DNA of 8,475 nt, from assembly GCA_003449495.1 (NCBI GenBank), contig DMHJ01000004.1, forward strand, positions 3,440 to 11,914, given 5' to 3'. The DNA comes from Clostridiales bacterium UBA8153 (GTDB lineage Bacteria > Bacillota > Sulfobacillia > UBA8153). The position numbers and the translations under genes are program-made. The notes beneath the pieces are model-generated. The model did no database searches, was not told the DNA's origin, and was given only the letters and a program-made list of their open reading frames with translations. Positions within the stretch are counted from its first letter, which is position 1; each line of letters begins with the position of its first letter. Positions 5,617 through 8,475 of the stretch are shown piece after piece.

Positions 5617-8475
5617 ATGATGCGGGTGGTGTGGAAGCGCCTGCTCCTGCGCGGTTTCGGCTGTTATGCCGGGGAAAAGGAGCTGGTCCTTCATGACGGC
5701 CTGAATGTGGTGATCGGCCCCAACGAGCACGGCAAGTCTACGCTGGTGACGGGGCTCATAGCTGTGTTGTACGGTCTGCCCGGCAGCACCGACCCGGCAA
5801 AATTCGGTAAGGCCAGGTACAGGAACTGGTCGGGAGCCGGCGCCTTTGCGGGCGAGCTCGAGTTTGCCGCAGACGGCGAGCTCTACCAGGTGAAACGGGA
5901 TTTCGATACCGACCGCATAAGCTTGGCCAAAAGGGGTGCGACGGGCTGGCAGGAGCTGGCCAGGGGGGAGCACAGGATGCGCGCCCGCCGGCAGAATGTC
6001 CCTTACCTGAAGTCACTACAACAGCTGGTGGGCATCGCGTCGGCGGAGCTGTTCACCGCCACCTTCTGCATTACCCAGCCCTTACCGGCGCAAGATCAGC
6101 TGGATGCAGCGCTGGTCCAGCTTTTGTCCGGAGCCGGCGGCAGCTACCGCCAGGGCCTGGAGAAGCTGGGTCTGGCCCTGCAGGCCCTCACCCGCTACAC
6201 CGGCGACCGGGGCGTCACTCCCGGCAACCAGCGTCAGGACCGGCGCCTGGAGCAGCTGGAGAGAGAGGCGGATGCCTTGCGTCAGCAGATCCAGGCGCAC
6301 GGGCAGCTTTTGGACTCCCTGCCGGCGGTACAAGCGGAGCTGGCCCGGGCCGTGCAGGAGCAGCAGGAGCTGTCCGGCCGGCTCCAGGAGGCCGAGCAGT
6401 CCCTGCGGGCCTGGGGTGAGTGGCGCAATCACCGCATGCAGTACCTCACTTGCCGGAACGAACAGCGTCGCCTTGGCGATGCCGTGGGACGGGCCGAGGA
6501 GCTGGCCCGGCAGGAGGCAGCCCTGCAGTCTTCCTTGGAGGCGCAGTATGGGGCCATCCTCAGCTACCCGCCCCAGACCGGGGACCGGCTAATCCGCCTC
6601 CAGAACCAGGCAGCCCAGTCCGCCCAGCTGGCCTCGGAGCTGGAAGCGTGCCGCGAGGAGCAGGACAAACACGGGCAACACGTGGCCCGCCTGGAGGAAC
6701 GTATCAAGACCGAGTTGGCCGCCGTGGCGGGCCGGACCGGTCTTTCCGGCCAGCACCGGGAGCTGCTACTGCGCCTGGAGGAACAGGAGCGCCTGTCCCG
6801 GCAGCTGGCCGCCGCCCGGGCGCGCAAGGCCCGGGCTCGCTCCCGCCTGGACGCCCTGGCCGACTGGTCCCGGCTGGGCCCGGCTCCCTCTACCGTGGTG
6901 GGCGAGCGCCGGCGCGCGGCCCAGGCGCTGCGGGAGGCGTGGCAAGCCTACCTCGGCTACCGGCAAGAGCACGCAGACATCGAGGCCGAACTCCAGGGTG
7001 AGCTGGACTGGTTCAACGCGGCCAGCGACGAAGCTCGCGCCGCCTGCGCCCAGGGCTCAGCCGGGCCAGACCGCCTGGCCTACCGGCTGGAGCAGGCCAG
7101 AGGGGCGAGGGAACGGGCCCAAGCCCGGCTGGACGCCTGCCACACGGCCGAACAGGCCTACGCGGCAGAGTTCGGGCCCCTGACCGGCCTGGATGAGGCC
7201 GGCGCCCAGGCGATGGACGCAAAGCTGGGACTGGCGACCCAACGGCAGGAGCTGGAGAGGACGGGGCGGCAGGCCCTCGCCCACCCGCACCAGCTGCTCA
7301 TCCTGGGCGGGGCCGGCGTCCTGGCGGCGGTCTTGTTCGGCACCGGCCATCACCGCTGGGCTGCCGCTGTGCTCGTGGCGGTGGCAGGCTGGTGGTTGGC
7401 AGCCCGCCGGGTCAGGTATCGCCGGCAACTGACCGCCCTGGACCGGGCGTTGGCCGAATTGGAGCGGGAACACCCTTTCCTGGCCGCGTGGGATGCCGGG
7501 GAGTTGATCCGGATGCGGGAACGGTACCGCTTGTCCCGGGCGCAGGCAGACGCGCTCGCGGCACAGCGTGCGGAGCTGCCGCCCACCGGCGAGCTGGCGG
7601 CCATGGACCAAGAGCTGGCGGCGGCCCAGGCGGCGGTGGAAAGATGCCACGAGCTCACAGCCGGCGCGCAGGCGCGCTACGCCGATCCTGCCGCCGCCTT
7701 CGCCCGGTGGGAACGCCGGCGGCAGCGCCGGGAAGAGCTGGAGCAGAGCCTCCGGGCGTGGCAGGCACGCCAGCTGGGTACGAGTGCCGGGGACCCCGGG
7801 TCCCATCCGGTGGGAGAGGCCCAGGAGGCGTGGAGAGAGCTGGCCTCCCTGGCCGGGGTGGTAGGAGCGCCGGTGGACACCGTGGCCTCTCTGGCTCTCT
7901 GGCTCAACGGGCGGGACGACGGGTGGTGGCAGGAGACCGTCGCCCGGGCCCGGGAATGGGAGGAGGTCAACGCCGAGCTGATGTCCGCCGATGTCGTAGA
8001 GCAGGCGCTCACGGCGGGCGACCGGGAAGGCGTGACGCCGGCGGCCAGGCTGGAAGGGGCCATCGCCCGCCTCTTGAGCGAAGTGGCCCCGTTTGACGGC
8101 TCCCACCGCACGGAGGATCTGCAGCAGCAGGTGAATGAGTGGCAACAGGTGGAGGCCGAAGTGCAGGCCACGCGGCGGCTGTACCAGGAGTGTCACCGGC
8201 GCGGGCAACGCCTGGAAGATGACACCCGGGAGCTCACCTCCCAAATCGACGCCGGGAGCCAGGGGCTGGAATCCTTGCTGGCGGCCGCAGCCGGGGATTA
8301 CGGCCGGGCGCTGGCCATCTGGCAGGACTTCGCCCGGGAGCGGGAGCAGAAGGACCGGGCGAGTGCCGGTCTGCAGGCCGTGCTCACCAGCCAGGGGGCC
8401 GCCACCGTGGAGGAGTTGCGTCTGAGAACGATAGATGCCGGTAACCAGGCCGGTGTCGCGCTACTGCGCTGGCAG
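5617..8475 (+). CDS. YhaN/SbcC/Rad50-like AAA ATPase with coiled coils and central transmembrane hairpin, C-terminus beyond the window
   Basis: Reading from ATG 5617 (or 5620), with a GGGAGGGG-type ribosome binding site 6 bases upstream, the frame stays open for 953 codons to the window end. The N-terminal half-ATPase has RGFGCYAGEKEL (12-23) and Walker A GPNEHGKST (34-42). From about residue 220 it is mostly Glu/Gln/Arg/Ala/Leu-rich helical sequence of coiled-coil type. At 559-575 and 581-596 there are two hydrophobic segments (LLILGGAGVLAAVLFG and WAAAVLVAVAGWWLAA), followed by basic ARRVRYRR: a transmembrane hairpin at the centre of the coiled coil, as in YhaN-type proteins. No CXXC zinc hook, the Rad50/SbcC apex motif, is seen. 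The signature motif, Walker B and D-loop should lie past the window end, so the full protein probably exceeds 1,050 residues. Its operon partner is the nuclease just upstream, whose activity it likely gates by ATP hydrolysis, probably at the membrane. Confidence 0.9.
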   Translation, partial: MMRVVWKRLLLRGFGCYAGEKELVLHDGLNVVIGPNEHGKSTLVTGLIAVLYGLPGSTDPAKFGKARYRNWSGAGAFAGELEFAADGELYQVKRDFDTDRISLAKRGATGWQELARGEHRMRARRQNVPYLKSLQQLVGIASAELFTATFCITQPLPAQDQLDAALVQLLSGAGGSYRQGLEKLGLALQALTRYTGDRGVTPGNQRQDRRLEQLEREADALRQQIQAHGQLLDSLPAVQAELARAVQEQQELSGRLQEAEQSLRAWGEWRNHRMQYLTCRNEQRRLGDAVGRAEELARQEAALQSSLEAQYGAILSYPPQTGDRLIRLQNQAAQSAQLASELEACREEQDKHGQHVARLEERIKTELAAVAGRTGLSGQHRELLLRLEEQERLSRQLAAARARKARARSRLDALADWSRLGPAPSTVVGERRRAAQALREAWQAYLGYRQEHADIEAELQGELDWFNAASDEARAACAQGSAGPDRLAYRLEQARGARERAQARLDACHTAEQAYAAEFGPLTGLDEAGAQAMDAKLGLATQRQELERTGRQALAHPHQLLILGGAGVLAAVLFGTGHHRWAAAVLVAVAGWWLAARRVRYRRQLTALDRALAELEREHPFLAAWDAGELIRMRERYRLSRAQADALAAQRAELPPTGELAAMDQELAAAQAAVERCHELTAGAQARYADPAAAFARWERRRQRREELEQSLRAWQARQLGTSAGDPGSHPVGEAQEAWRELASLAGVVGAPVDTVASLALWLNGRDDGWWQETVARAREWEEVNAELMSADVVEQALTAGDREGVTPAARLEGAIARLLSEVAPFDGSHRTEDLQQQVNEWQQVEAEVQATRRLYQECHRRGQRLEDDTRELTSQIDAGSQGLESLLAAAAGDYGRALAIWQDFAREREQKDRASAGLQAVLTSQGAATVEELRLRTIDAGNQAGVALLRWQ

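Noticed and set aside
7057..8244. Minus-strand 395-codon frame
   Set aside because: It is antisense to the ATPase coiled-coil region, with composition typical of the reverse strand of GC-rich coding DNA and no domain or ribosome binding site.
1..8475. CRISPR array, tRNA/rRNA genes, insertion-sequence ends, phage or integration sites
   Set aside because: No spaced direct repeats, cloverleaf-like segments, transposase or integrase coding sequence, or terminal inverted repeats flanking a gene were seen by eye.

Overview
The window is GC-rich bacterial DNA with gene-dense, mixed-strand organisation. GTG and TTG starts preceded by strong purine-rich ribosome binding sites, a ferredoxin-thioredoxin-reductase-like protein and an exonuclease/ATPase pair of the Bacillus YhaO/YhaN type suggest a high-GC, probably anaerobic, possibly thermophilic Firmicute (Clostridia-like). 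That placement is inferred from gene content. No ribosomal, CRISPR, tRNA, insertion-sequence or phage feature was seen.

Layout: (1) 1-701, minus strand: a multi-spanning permease running off the left edge, with its reading frame broken near 519-522. The 5' piece (516-701) and the 3' piece (1-513) are in different frames, and one missing G restores continuity. (2) 957-1593, plus strand: a two-gene thiol-redox operon, a glutaredoxin/NrdH-like protein (CPWC) overlapping a ferredoxin-thioredoxin reductase catalytic-type protein that carries an extra N-terminal zinc-ribbon-like region. (3) 1651-4218, minus strand: an M20 amidohydrolase of the AbgB type (TTG start, strong Shine-Dalgarno), then a nitrilase with an intact E-K-C triad. 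The 195 bp between them holds a perfect 11-bp inverted repeat. (4) 4468-8475, plus strand: an SbcD/YhaO-like metallophosphoesterase nuclease and, 21 bp downstream, the first 953 codons of a large YhaN-like AAA ATPase. The ATPase has a Walker A motif, long coiled coils and a central pair of transmembrane segments, and runs off the right edge.

How the parts may work together: the redox pair could let reduced ferredoxin drive dithiol reduction without glutathione. The amidohydrolase and nitrilase look like scavenging or detoxification enzymes for C-N bonded compounds. The nuclease and ATPase probably form an Mre11/Rad50-like DNA-processing complex, possibly membrane-tethered. I see no convincing wholly new system. 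The points most worth a second look are the zinc-ribbon FTR with its redoxin partner, the membrane-hairpin SMC-like ATPase, the structured leader before the nitrilase and the broken permease.
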